Origin: Mesorhizobium sp. BR1-1-16 | GTDB taxonomy: Bacteria > Pseudomonadota > Alphaproteobacteria > Rhizobiales > Kaistiaceae | Assembly: GCF_020165495.1 (NCBI RefSeq) | Contig: NZ_JAIUIE010000014.1 | Coordinates: 55,449 to 119,448 of the forward strand | Reading direction: 5' to 3' | DNA: 64,000 nt | Shown here: in pieces, positions 34,827 through 43,775 of the stretch | Layout: the number at the start of each line of letters is the position of its first letter | Position numbering within the stretch: position 1 is the stretch's first letter | Made by a program: the position numbers and the translations under genes | The notes under the pieces: generated by a model | Databases searched by the model: none | What the model saw: only the letters and a program-made list of their open reading frames with translations | What the model was told of the DNA's origin: nothing

Positions 34827-36068
34827 CTACTCGACATAGAGGAAGCGGTTGAAGGTGTGGAAGGGCTCGAGCCCGCCCTTGCGCACGACCACCTGGTCTT
34901 CCGTGCGGACACCGCCGACGCCGGGCATGATCAGGCTCAGCTCGTAGGCGAAGGTCTGGTTCTCCTCGAGGACGTTTTCGATCATGTTTCCGATCTCGGG
35001 GATGTCCTCTTCCGGGTCCATGCCGGTTGCATGGGCACCGGTGCGACCTTCCGACGGGGCGACGAGATATTGCTCAACGCCCTCTTCCTTGAAGAGGCGC
35101 CGCAGAACCGCGTCCGCTTCGATGCCCGTCATGCCCGCGCGAATCTGGCCGAGACCGGCCTCGTAGACGCGGCTGCACGCTTCCATCAGATGGCGCTGCT
35201 CCTTTGTGCAGTTGCCATAGACGATGGTGCGGGCATTGTCCGACGAATAGCCGTTCACCCGGATCCCATAATCCATCATGACGAGCTCGCCGCGCCGGAT
35301 CGGCCGGTCGGTCGGATGGCGGAACAGCACGTCGGTGTTGTCGCCGGCCTGGACCATGGTGTCATAGGCGATCGAGGTGCCGCCCTTGGCGAACATCGCG
35401 GCATAGCAGAGCGAATTCGCCTCGCGCTCCGTGATGCCCTCGCCGATCCGGAGCACTTCCATCAGCGTCTCGATCGCCGCGTCGGAAACGCGGGCGGCGC
35501 GGCGCATCAGGTTGATCTCGGCCTCGGTCTTCACCGATTTCAGCTGTTCGATGATCATCGCCGGCGTGAGCGCCGCCTCGCCGAAGGCACGCAGCATCGG
35601 CGGGTAGAATTCGAGATCCATGTAGCGGTAGCCGGAGATTCCGATCTTCTTGGGCTTGTCCTTGGCGGCCCGCTCCTTCAGGAAGGGTTCCCAGTCGGCA
35701 CGGATCTCGCGGATGTCACCACCCATCAGGTGCATTGCCGAGGCCTTGTGGGCGGAGGGGATCTCGCTCATTGGCAGGAAGAATACCGGGTCGCGGCCGG
35801 GCACGAGATAGAGCAGCTCGGGCTGCGGATAGACGCCGTCAATGGTGCGATAGTCTACGAGCCAGCGGATGTTGCTCATCCGGTAGCAATCGCCATAGAC
35901 GATATAGGCATCGTAGCCTTCGCGCTCGATTTCCTTCAGCGCCCTGTCCATCCGCTCCTTGTAGAGGCTGTGCGGCAACTGCTCGGCGCCCGTGGTCTCA
36001 TGCTCATGGAAGCGCAGCTGGCGCTCGATGAGAGTGGGAAACCACTGCTTGACTTTCTCATTGATCAT
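34827..36068 (-). CDS. M24 family metallopeptidase-like (Xaa-Pro peptidase/creatinase fold)
   Basis: A 413-residue protein with the pita-bread fold. All five dinuclear metal ligands are seen: Asp266 and Asp277 (MMDYGIR...SSDNAR), His346 (GAHATGMD), Glu376 (FAYELS) and Glu390 (VRTEDQVVV), so it should be an active metal enzyme: aminopeptidase P-like or a creatinase-like hydrolase. The N-terminal half is the usual non-catalytic domain. It follows the CUT2 binding-protein gene in the same direction, across a strong hairpin, which hints that the imported compound may be an amide or amino compound, or that the gene is loosely linked. Confidence 0.85.
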   Translation of the reverse strand: MINEKVKQWFPTLIERQLRFHEHETTGAEQLPHSLYKERMDRALKEIEREGYDAYIVYGDCYRMSNIRWLVDYRTIDGVYPQPELLYLVPGRDPVFFLPMSEIPSAHKASAMHLMGGDIREIRADWEPFLKERAAKDKPKKIGISGYRYMDLEFYPPMLRAFGEAALTPAMIIEQLKSVKTEAEINLMRRAARVSDAAIETLMEVLRIGEGITEREANSLCYAAMFAKGGTSIAYDTMVQAGDNTDVLFRHPTDRPIRRGELVMMDYGIRVNGYSSDNARTIVYGNCTKEQRHLMEACSRVYEAGLGQIRAGMTGIEADAVLRRLFKEEGVEQYLVAPSEGRTGAHATGMDPEEDIPEIGNMIENVLEENQTFAYELSLIMPGVGGVRTEDQVVVRKGGLEPFHTFNRFLYVE

Positions 36069-36137
36069 CGTCTTGTCTTTCGTTGTTAGGCGGTTCGGGC
36101 TTGTTTCCTAGGCACTCCCGTACCGCCGGTTGCATGG

Positions 36138-36171
36138 TCTAGGATCCGTTTCTCGCGAGGCGGATCCTAGA
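36138..36171 (-). terminator. Hairpin overlapping the CUT2 binding-protein stop
   Basis: TCTAGGATCCG / CGGATCCTAGA, an 11-bp perfect stem with a 12-base loop that contains its own CTCGCGAG palindrome. The stop codon of the binding-protein gene lies within the stem. Probably a partial terminator before the M24 gene. Confidence 0.65.
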
Positions 36172-37336
36172 TTTTGGGCACGCTCAGCGCCCAATTGACG
36201 TAGGCGAGCGGCTCGTCGACATTCGTCTTGTCCACCACCTGCGTGCGCACGTTGAAGACCTTCGGCGGCACCTGGCCGAAGATCAGATTCCAGAAGATCG
36301 CTTCGATGCTTTGCCGGCCCTGATCGACAGCGCCGACCGAGACCGTGGCCGTCATCTGGCCTTGCTGGATCGACTCGAAGCCCGACTTGAGGCCGTCGGC
36401 GCCGATCGTGATGATGCCCTCCTTGCCGTCCCAGGCTTTCAGGCCAAGAGCCTGGATCGCCTGCGAGGCGCCGAGCGCCATTTCCTCGTTCTCGCCATAG
36501 ATCGCGTTGATGTCGGGATCGCGCTGCAAGAGGTTCATCGCGGCGTTGAGCGCCTTGTCACGCACATAGTCGCCGCGCTGCTCGCCGACGATCTTGAGAT
36601 CGGGGAATTCGGCCAGCGCGATGTCGAGGCCCTTGCGGCGCGCGGTCGACCAGTGGCCGGGCAGGCCCCAGATCAGGATCATCTTCCCTTTGCCGCCGAG
36701 CTGCTTTGCGATGTAGCGGCCAGCGAGATAGCCTGCCTGCATGACGTTGTTGTAGCCGATATTGGAGATGGCGCGGTTCTGGTTCTCGTCCCAGAGCTCG
36801 GCCGGCATGTTGAACTGGAACACGCGCGTTCCAGCAGTCTCGGCCCGCGCATAGACGTTCTGCATCGACTCGAAGTCGCCCGCGGTGCAGACAAGCACGG
36901 CATCGAACTTGTTGGTGACCCAGGCTTCGATCGTGTTCACCTGGTCGTTGATGTCCTGGTGCTCCTGAGGCGAAGCATAGGTCCAGTCCCATTTGACGCC
37001 GAAGAGATCCGAGTAAGCGTGCATCTGTGCGAAGGCACCGTGCTCGATCTCGTCATAGAACTCCGACGCCGCCGGACCGGTGAAGCCGATCTTCAGCGTG
37101 CGGCCGGCAACCTTGTCGGCGACAACCTTGCGCCAGGCCTCGTCGCCCCAGGCGATCGAGGTCGATGCGCCCCCGCTCGCGGCGTCCTGCGCGAACGCCC
37201 GGCCAGGCATCGCGGCGGAACCGAGCGATCCCAGCATCGCCGTTCCGGCTGCCGTTGCGGCACCAGCGAATGCCGTGCCGAAGATCTGACGACGCGAAAT
37301 GCCGCCCTTGTCCATAGTCTCCTCCCTGTCAGCCAT
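36167..37336 (-). CDS. Sugar ABC transporter substrate-binding protein (CUT2 locus 1)
   Basis: A 389-residue RbsB-like periplasmic protein (SBP type 4/periplasmic-binding-protein-like I) with a twin-arginine signal (GISRRQIFGTAFAGA, likely cut after GRAFA). Core features: KIGFTGPAASEFYDEIEHGA, FDAVLVCTAG, GYNNVMQAGYLAGRYIA, NAIYGENEEMALGA, TIGADG. Two ATGs each have a strong ribosome-binding site: 37336 (AAGGAGGACACA) and 37315 (GGGAGGAGACT), the second inside the first frame. It follows two CUT2 permeases and an ATPase in one operon. Confidence 0.88.
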   Translation of the reverse strand: MADREETMDKGGISRRQIFGTAFAGAATAAGTAMLGSLGSAAMPGRAFAQDAASGGASTSIAWGDEAWRKVVADKVAGRTLKIGFTGPAASEFYDEIEHGAFAQMHAYSDLFGVKWDWTYASPQEHQDINDQVNTIEAWVTNKFDAVLVCTAGDFESMQNVYARAETAGTRVFQFNMPAELWDENQNRAISNIGYNNVMQAGYLAGRYIAKQLGGKGKMILIWGLPGHWSTARRKGLDIALAEFPDLKIVGEQRGDYVRDKALNAAMNLLQRDPDINAIYGENEEMALGASQAIQALGLKAWDGKEGIITIGADGLKSGFESIQQGQMTATVSVGAVDQGRQSIEAIFWNLIFGQVPPKVFNVRTQVVDKTNVDEPLAYVNWALSVPKI

Positions 37337-37371
37337 TGTGTCCTCCTTGGTTGGCTGTCCTTGGTTGGTCT

Positions 37372-38391
37372 TCAGTGCGGCCTGCTGCGCAACGCGGTGC
37401 GCGACAGGGCCATGGCCGCCCGGTCGATCAGAACGGCGAAGAGGATGATCCCGCCGATAATGATGTTCTCCCAGGTGGATTCGATGTTGAGGATGTTGAT
37501 GGCGTTCTGGATTACGGTGAGCGTCAGCGCGCCGACGAGCGCGCCCCAGAACGATCCGCGGCCGCCCGACAGCGCGGCGCCGCCCATGACGGCCGCCGCG
37601 ATCGTCTCGAGTTCGTAACCGGCTCCCATCGCGGGATGCACCGTGGTGAGGCGGCCGGCCAGCATGACGCCGGTGATGGCGGCGAGCGTGCCGGAGGCGA
37701 TATAGGCCGTCAGCTTGACCCGGTCCGGCCGGATGCCGGAAAGACGCGCTGCCTCGGCATTGGAGCCGGTCGCTCTGAAATGGGCGCCGATATAGGTGCG
37801 CTTCAGCACGAAGGTGAGGATGAGCAGCAGCGCCAGGGCGACGAAGACCGGCAGCGTCAACTTGCCGGCGACCATCCGCAGCCCGCCGATCAGATAGTAG
37901 GCCGGATCCATGTAGTTGCGGAACGGAATGCCGCTAGTCCACACATAGAGGGCGCCTCGGACAACCCCCATCATCGCGAGCGTCGCCACGAAATCGGGCA
38001 CTTTGAGCCGCGTGATGACGATGCCGTTGAGGAAGCCAATTGCTGAGCCGGCTGCGATCCCGGCGAGCAGCGCCAGGGGCAATGGCAGCCCGATGCCGAG
38101 CAGGCTCGCGGCGACGCCGCCGGAGAGTCCGATGACCGACCCCACGGAAAGATCGATGCCGCCCGAGATGATCACGATCGTCATTCCAAGTGTCGGAATG
38201 AAGATGAACACCATCTGATTGAGGATGCCGGCAAGATTGGCCTCCTGCAGCATCTGGGGCGCAAAGAAAGAGATCACCGGAAGGAAGACGACGAGAAACA
38301 GGAAGATTCCGGCGCCGGGACGACCCGCGAAAGACTGCAGGGTTTCGGCGATGCCGTTTGTCGACGGCGGAGTATGAGAGATGACGGTCAT
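37372..38391 (-). CDS. Sugar ABC transporter permease (CUT2 locus 1, second)
   Basis: An RbsC-like permease of about 339 residues with eight to ten helices. Family motifs: TLGMTIVIISGGIDLSVGS and a C-terminal ALSGGRGSFWGALVGAL. The ATG at 38391 has GGAAGG eight bases upstream; an in-frame ATG at 38436 with GGGAGG ten bases before it is also possible. It is closely related to the preceding permease; together they probably form a heterodimeric channel. Confidence 0.88.
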   Translation of the reverse strand: MTVISHTPPSTNGIAETLQSFAGRPGAGIFLFLVVFLPVISFFAPQMLQEANLAGILNQMVFIFIPTLGMTIVIISGGIDLSVGSVIGLSGGVAASLLGIGLPLPLALLAGIAAGSAIGFLNGIVITRLKVPDFVATLAMMGVVRGALYVWTSGIPFRNYMDPAYYLIGGLRMVAGKLTLPVFVALALLLILTFVLKRTYIGAHFRATGSNAEAARLSGIRPDRVKLTAYIASGTLAAITGVMLAGRLTTVHPAMGAGYELETIAAAVMGGAALSGGRGSFWGALVGALTLTVIQNAINILNIESTWENIIIGGIILFAVLIDRAAMALSRTALRSRPH

Positions 38392-38463
38392 GTCCGTGCC
38401 CTTCCGCAGAACAGGCTTGCTTGAATACAAGATCATGGCTTCGGCGCCTCCCGGCGCAGGCGG

Positions 38464-39441
38464 TCAGGCCGCGCGCGCACGCTGGGCGACGAACCGGCGG
38501 ACGCCGCCGTCCATCAGGACCGCGAGCACGATGATCACGCCGGTGATGATCTGGAACCAGAATGCGTTCACAGACATCAGGCTGAGCGTGTTCTGAAGGA
38601 TGGCAAGGAACAGCGCGCCTAGTGCCGTGCCCAGTACCGATCCGCGGCCGCCCGAAAGGCTTGCGCCTCCAAGAGCTGCTGCAGCGATTGCGGTGAGTTC
38701 GTAACCCGTGCCCATCGCGGGATGAACCGAGGACAGGCGGGATGCCAGGAGGATCCCGGACAATCCTGCACAAAGGCCCGATACGACGAAGACCGAGAAG
38801 CGAACCCGGTTGACCAGGACACCGGCGAGAAATGAAGACTTCGGATTAAGCCCGACGCCATAGACGGCGCGTCCCATCGTTGTGCGGGCGAGGATGACGC
38901 CGGCGACGATGGCCACCACGAGAGCCACGATCACGGCGAAGGGGATGCCGCCGAGCGAACCGCCGGCGAGGAACATGAACTCGGGATTCTTGGAGTTGAG
39001 CCTGGTGCTCGCCGTCATCACCTCGACGATGCCGCGCATGAGCGACAGCGTGCCAAGCGTCGCGATGAAATCCGCAAAACCCAGCACGACGATGAGATAG
39101 GCGTTGACGAAGCCCGCCGCGGCGCCGGTCGCGAGGCCGATCAGAAGCGCCAGAGGAAGCGGCAGGCCGGCATTGATGCAGTAGACGCAGACGGCCGCCG
39201 CAAGGCCCATGGCCGAGCCGACCGACAGGTCGATGCCGCCGGAAATCAGCACATAGGTCATGCCGATGCCGAGGATCACCACGAACACCGACTGCACGAG
39301 CACATTGGAGATGTTCTCGGGCGTCAGGAAGGATGGCGCGAAGATCGACGAGAATAGGATCAGCACCGCCACCGCGAAGAAGACAGTCGCCCCCTCGATA
39401 TTCAAGAGGGCACCAAGATCGAATTTAGTGTTGTTGTTCAA
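38464..39441 (-). CDS. Sugar ABC transporter permease (CUT2 locus 1, first)
   Basis: An RbsC-like permease of 325 residues, with the motif TYVLISGGIDLSVGSAMG and SLSGGRGSVLGTALGAL. The start is a TTG at 39441, preceded by GGGAGGG and overlapping the end of the ATPase gene by 17 bases; frames further upstream are arginine-rich shadow sequence. Non-ATG start and overlap indicate coupled translation. Partner of the next permease. Confidence 0.86.
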   Translation of the reverse strand: MNNNTKFDLGALLNIEGATVFFAVAVLILFSSIFAPSFLTPENISNVLVQSVFVVILGIGMTYVLISGGIDLSVGSAMGLAAAVCVYCINAGLPLPLALLIGLATGAAAGFVNAYLIVVLGFADFIATLGTLSLMRGIVEVMTASTRLNSKNPEFMFLAGGSLGGIPFAVIVALVVAIVAGVILARTTMGRAVYGVGLNPKSSFLAGVLVNRVRFSVFVVSGLCAGLSGILLASRLSSVHPAMGTGYELTAIAAAALGGASLSGGRGSVLGTALGALFLAILQNTLSLMSVNAFWFQIITGVIIVLAVLMDGGVRRFVAQRARAA

Positions 39442-41017
39442 TTTTCCCTCCCGTCGCCAAAGCCATGACCTGACGCTGCAGGAGCGCCATGGCGGCCTGG
39501 TCGCTGGCCGCACCGATCGGAACGGCGATCTCCCCCGCCTTGCGGCCCTCACGCATGATCATCACGCGGTCGGACAAGCCGAGCAGCTCGGGCAATTCGG
39601 AGGAAATCACGATGACGGAGCGGCCGCGAGCCACGAAGTCGCGGATGAGGCGATAGACCTCCGTCTTGGCGCCGACATCGATTCCCTGCGTGGGCTCGTC
39701 GACGATGATGATGTTGGGGTCGGAAAAAAGAGCCCGCGCGAAGAGGACCTTCTGCTGGTTTCCGCCGGAGAGATTCTCGATGAACTCCGCCGGGCTGCGC
39801 GTTTTGATCCGGAGTTCCTTCACATAGCCGGCGGCGACCTGTCTCTCCCGACGGCGCTGGATGAAGCTTGACTGCGCGACCTTGTTCGGCGCCGAGATCG
39901 TGATGTTCCGAGAAACATCCAGCCCGGCGACGATCCCTTGCGTCTTGCGCTCCTCGGGAACCATGAAGATGCCGGCCTTCACCGCATCAGCAGGTGAAGA
40001 TGGCGAGACCTGCCGGCCATTCGCCCAGATCGTGCCGGCGTCGATCGGATCGGCACCGATCAAAGCACGCGCGACCTCGGTGCGCCCCGAGCCGGCGAGA
40101 CCGCCGATACCGAGCACTTCACCAGCCCTGAGGGTCAGCGAGACGTCGTGCAGGACACCGCGACGCACGAGTCCGGTGGCACGCAGAACCTCCGGCGCGC
40201 CGTCATCAAGCGGCTGGTCGGCATCGCGCGCGGCGGCGGCAACCATCGAGCCGACATCGCGGCCGACCATCTTGTGGATGATATCGTCGACGCTGGTCTC
40301 GCTCATCGGCATGGTGCCGACCCAGCGGCCATCGCGGAACACTGTGACGCGGTCGACGGTGCCGGCCAGTTCGTCGAGCCGGTGGGTAACAAGGAGAACG
40401 GAGACTCCCTGATCCCGCATGGCGCGGATATGGGCGAGGAGCAATGCTCGCTCCCCGTCCGGCAGCTGAGCCGTCGGCTCGTCCATGATGACGAGCGAGG
40501 CTTCGAATGCCAGCGCCTTGACGATCTCGATCAGACGCTGCTTGAGGCCGCCAAGTTCTGCGACGGGGCGGCCGAGATCGCGTCGGTCGCCGCCGAACTG
40601 CGACCAGAGCGTTTCGGCGCGCTTCTTCATCGCGGCGCGATCGACGATGAGGCCACTGGCGGATTTGAGCTCGCGACCGAGAAAGATGTTCTCGATCGGC
40701 GAGAGGTCCGCTGCGAGCGTGTGCTCCTGATAGATGGTGCTGATGCCGAGGGCCTGGGCCTCACGCGGGCCGCCGATGGTCTGATCGACTCCGTTGACGA
40801 AAATGGTCCCGCCATCAGGCTGGTAGATGCCGTTGAGCAGCTTGATCAGGGTCGATTTGCCAGCGCCGTTCTCTCCCAACAGGGCGTGAACCTCGCCGGG
40901 ACGGATCTCAAGCACAGCATCGCCGAGCGCAATGACGCCCGGAAATCGCTTCACGACATTGCGCACCTCGACGAGATGCGGACGAACCTCAGCGGCCCGC
41001 GCTTGTGCAGGTTTCAT
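39425..41017 (-). CDS. Sugar ABC transporter ATP-binding protein, double NBD (CUT2 locus 1)
   Basis: A 530-residue RbsA/MglA-like protein with two fused nucleotide-binding domains. The first has Walker A GENGAGKST, a degenerate signature (AELGGLKQR) and Walker B LVIMDEP. The second has the usual altered P-loop GLAGSGRTE, a good signature LSGGNQQK and Walker B IIIVDEP. It is first in its operon and energises the two permeases. Divergent from a ROK regulator across about 175 bases. Confidence 0.92.
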   Translation of the reverse strand: MKPAQARAAEVRPHLVEVRNVVKRFPGVIALGDAVLEIRPGEVHALLGENGAGKSTLIKLLNGIYQPDGGTIFVNGVDQTIGGPREAQALGISTIYQEHTLAADLSPIENIFLGRELKSASGLIVDRAAMKKRAETLWSQFGGDRRDLGRPVAELGGLKQRLIEIVKALAFEASLVIMDEPTAQLPDGERALLLAHIRAMRDQGVSVLLVTHRLDELAGTVDRVTVFRDGRWVGTMPMSETSVDDIIHKMVGRDVGSMVAAAARDADQPLDDGAPEVLRATGLVRRGVLHDVSLTLRAGEVLGIGGLAGSGRTEVARALIGADPIDAGTIWANGRQVSPSSPADAVKAGIFMVPEERKTQGIVAGLDVSRNITISAPNKVAQSSFIQRRRERQVAAGYVKELRIKTRSPAEFIENLSGGNQQKVLFARALFSDPNIIIVDEPTQGIDVGAKTEVYRLIRDFVARGRSVIVISSELPELLGLSDRVMIMREGRKAGEIAVPIGAASDQAAMALLQRQVMALATGGKIEQQH

Positions 41018-41089
41018 GGTGCAAAATGGCTGAACCCCTTAGTCCTCCCATGGACCTCGATCCCGGTTCAGCACTTCCTCCGAGGGTCA

Positions 41090-41125
41090 GATTAAGTGCT
41101 TTGCGTTTTTGGTGTCAAGCATTCA
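41090..41125. promoter_or_regulatory. Possible ROK operator between CUT2 locus 1 and its regulator
   Basis: The divergent spacer holds AGTGCTT and AAGCATT about 15 bases apart, near-complementary arms flanking a T-rich run. Position and A/T character fit a ROK-family site, but the symmetry is imperfect. Confidence 0.3.
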
Positions 41126-41191
41126 GTGGATTTTTTCCGAAGATCGGACTCGGGCCTGTACCGGGCCGGGGGGCCGCGCTATCCATCAACC

Positions 41192-42379
41192 ATGTCATCA
41201 TGGCGTGAGCGCAGGCAGCAGGGAGCAGCGGAGCCGTTGTTGAACTCCAAATCTATACGGAGACATAACACGGCTGCCCTTTTCCATGCAATCAGACAGC
41301 ATCCCGGCACCTCGCAGAGTGCACTGCGCGGTATTACTTCGATCGACCGATCGACGGTCTCTACCGTCGTGCACCAGTTGGAGGTCGACGGTCTGCTGAA
41401 ACGCTCGCGCGGCAAGCCGAGCTATGGCATGGGCCGCCCCGAGGATCAGCTGGAGATCGAACCCACGGCCGGGTTGCTGATCGGGCTGGCGCTCTCGAAA
41501 GACGGCAGGCTTAGCGTCGCCGGCGCCGGGCTCAACGGGATCATCCAGACCAGCACGGAAGTCGAGCTTCGGCTGGATACTGCTTCGTCCGAGGACGCTC
41601 TGATTGCGGAATTGGCGCGCTTTCGCGAGTCCATGCCGCACCTGGCAGCACCCATCCGCGGGATTGGCCTCCTTGTCGAAGGGGCGCCGACCAAGGGGCA
41701 ACCCGGACCAGGAGCCCGATCCATCATCGAGCGGTCTATCCTCACCCGCATCGAGGACTTCGGCGGCGGCCCGATCGAAGTTGCCTACGATGTGCACGCC
41801 TTTGCTCTTGCCGAGCGCTACAACAGCGCGGCCGGAGACCTGGACGACTTCCTCTATATTCACGTGGACAGCATTGTTCGCGGCGTCCCTTTCCTCGGCG
41901 GCCGGATACACCATGGTATCTCCGGCCTCACGCAGCGCTTCGGCCACATGATCGTGGATCCGAACGGCCGGTTGGCCGAGGTCGGCGGCCCCGGGTCGCT
42001 GAACGCCTATCTGTCGACCGGAGCGATCCTCGGTCGGCTTGCCGAGTTCGGCGTGCGCGCGCGGACGCTCGACGACGCTGTCCTGTCGTCGCGTGTCAAC
42101 GAAGCTCTCGTGCGAACGGTGTTGTCGGAGGCGGGATCTTATCTCGGCGTGGCGATCGCCAACGCGTTGAACGTTCTCGATATCGGAACGGTGGTGCTTG
42201 GCGGCGCGCTCGTGCCGATCTTCAACTATCTCGACCCTGCGATCCGCCAGATGATTCTGCGCGATGTCGTCGACCCGCTTGGGCGGGATGCGATCGTTCG
42301 CCCCTCTTTGCTTGGTCGGAAGCCCGTCGCACAGGGCGCAATCGCGCTGGCCATGCAATCCTTCCTGCCCCTTGTCTAG
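41192..42379 (+). CDS. ROK family transcriptional regulator (CUT2 locus 1)
   Basis: A 395-residue ROK-type regulator: N-terminal winged HTH (NTAALFHAIRQHPGTSQSALRG, STVSTVVHQLEVDGLLKR) and a ROK sugar-binding fold. The zinc site normally built from a CxCGxxGCxE motif is absent; the equivalent stretch near GHMIVDPNGRLAEVGGPGSLNAYL has no cysteines. ATG 41192 is chosen because family content begins soon after it; the frame is open to 41096. Divergent from the CUT2 operon it most likely controls. Confidence 0.85.
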   Translation: MSSWRERRQQGAAEPLLNSKSIRRHNTAALFHAIRQHPGTSQSALRGITSIDRSTVSTVVHQLEVDGLLKRSRGKPSYGMGRPEDQLEIEPTAGLLIGLALSKDGRLSVAGAGLNGIIQTSTEVELRLDTASSEDALIAELARFRESMPHLAAPIRGIGLLVEGAPTKGQPGPGARSIIERSILTRIEDFGGGPIEVAYDVHAFALAERYNSAAGDLDDFLYIHVDSIVRGVPFLGGRIHHGISGLTQRFGHMIVDPNGRLAEVGGPGSLNAYLSTGAILGRLAEFGVRARTLDDAVLSSRVNEALVRTVLSEAGSYLGVAIANALNVLDIGTVVLGGALVPIFNYLDPAIRQMILRDVVDPLGRDAIVRPSLLGRKPVAQGAIALAMQSFLPLV

Positions 42380-42538
42380 GGTTATCCGCTGCTCCGCCTG
42401 CCGGAACGTCGGCGCCTGCATCAGCAGGAGCCCCTTGATCTTATTCGACCCAGCAATCTCGTCGCCAAGCCTCCAGCTTTCGCGGGCGTCGGCAAGATCC
42501 AGGAACCAACGGGCGGCCGGGCTGCGCAATTGGCTGCG

Positions 42539-42838
42539 TCACGCCAAAGCGCTGAGCATCGACAGCCGGCGGACATCGACCGGCTTTGCCAGCAGGCTAT
42601 CGACCGCAGCCAGAAGCGGCGCCAGATGCGGCGTCTTCATATGCGCCGCGTGATCGGCCTCGCTGCGCCAGTTCTCGTAGAAGACGAAGACGCAAGGGTC
42701 CGTCGCATCGACATGAAAGTCATAGTTGATGCAGCCTGGCTCCGTCCGCGTCGGCGCCACCATCGCGGCGAGGATAGAGTGCAGGTCCTCGCGCCGCTCA
42801 GGGCGCGCCGTGAGGGTACCGATGACGGTGACGGTCAT
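42539..42838 (-). CDS. Antibiotic-biosynthesis-monooxygenase (ABM) domain protein
   Basis: A 99-residue ferredoxin-like alpha/beta protein of the ABM (Dabb-like) superfamily: VTVIGTLTARPERREDLHSIL, EPGCINYDFHVD, VFVFYENWRSEADHAAHMKTPH. The last motif, with its His, is typical of ABM quinol oxygenases. The ATG at 42838 overlaps the region just after the permease stop (42840), so translation is coupled to the transporter operon. It may oxidise or bind a quinol-like small molecule, or the gene may be a loosely associated housekeeping enzyme. Confidence 0.83.
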   Translation of the reverse strand: MTVTVIGTLTARPERREDLHSILAAMVAPTRTEPGCINYDFHVDATDPCVFVFYENWRSEADHAAHMKTPHLAPLLAAVDSLLAKPVDVRRLSMLSALA

Positions 42839-42839
42839 G

Positions 42840-43775
42840 TCAGGCCTTCTTCTGGCTGAGTGCGACGGCGAGAATGATGATGGCGCCACGGGCGATCAGC
42901 TGCTGGCTGAATTCCAATCCCATGAGGATCAGGCCGTTGTTGATCAGGCCGATCATCAGAGCTCCGACGATCGTGCCGATCACCGTGCCGCGGCCGCCGA
43001 ACAGGCTGGTACCACCAAGCACCGCCGCCGCGATCACCGAGAGCTCATCGCCCTCGCCGAGCTGGAATCGGCCGGATTGCAGGCGGCCGGCATAGAGCAT
43101 TCCGGCGAGCGCCGCGGCCGAGGACGAGATGACGAGCACCTTGAACTTGATCGCTTTGGTGTCGATGCCCGAATAGCGGGCCGCGGTCTCGCCGCCGCCG
43201 GTCGCCAGGACCCGCCGGCCAAAGCCGGTGCGGCGCAGGACGATGTGGCCGATCGCGCCGAGGATCACCATCCACAGCAAGAGGACGGGAACCGGTCCGA
43301 TATTGCCGCCGCCGAACAGCCACGAATAGCCGGGGGAGAGGATCGGCACGGCTGCCGTCGCGGAAATCCACATCGCGACGCCCTTGGCGATCCCCATCAT
43401 GGCGAGCGTGGTGAGGAAGGAGGGAATTCCGACGCGCGTGGTCAGCCAGCCATTGAACATGCCGACCGCAAGACCCGTGGCAAGGCCGGCGATCACGCCG
43501 ACGACCGGGCCGCCCACGGCGATCGCCATGGCGACCGTGACGGTCGAGAGACCGGCAACGGCCCCGACCGAAAGGTCGATCTCGCCGGCTGACAGCACGA
43601 AGGTCATGGCGATGGCCATAACGGCGATCATTGCCGTCTGGCGCACGATGTTGAGCAGGTTGTTGGGGTTCAAGAACCCCTTGTCGGCCAGCGTCGCCGC
43701 GAAGACGACGAAGATCACCAGGAAGCCGATATAGATGATGTTCTGACGCCAATTGGCGAAGAAGGCGCTAGCCAT
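42840..43775 (-). CDS. Sugar ABC transporter permease (CUT2 locus 2)
   Basis: A 311-residue RbsC-like permease with about eight to ten helices. Motifs: MTFVLSAGEIDLSVGAVAGL (Ala-Gly-Glu in place of the common SGGID) and LFGGRGTVIGTIVGALM. ATG 43775 directly abuts the ATPase stop. As the only permease of this importer it probably forms a homodimer. Confidence 0.9.
   Translation of the reverse strand: MASAFFANWRQNIIYIGFLVIFVVFAATLADKGFLNPNNLLNIVRQTAMIAVMAIAMTFVLSAGEIDLSVGAVAGLSTVTVAMAIAVGGPVVGVIAGLATGLAVGMFNGWLTTRVGIPSFLTTLAMMGIAKGVAMWISATAAVPILSPGYSWLFGGGNIGPVPVLLLWMVILGAIGHIVLRRTGFGRRVLATGGGETAARYSGIDTKAIKFKVLVISSSAAALAGMLYAGRLQSGRFQLGEGDELSVIAAAVLGGTSLFGGRGTVIGTIVGALMIGLINNGLILMGLEFSQQLIARGAIIILAVALSQKKA

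Noticed and set aside
32711..36089. Two long plus-strand frames opposite the HTH-binding-protein fusion and the M24 gene
   Set aside because: No recognisable protein content; both are antisense to genes with intact motifs.
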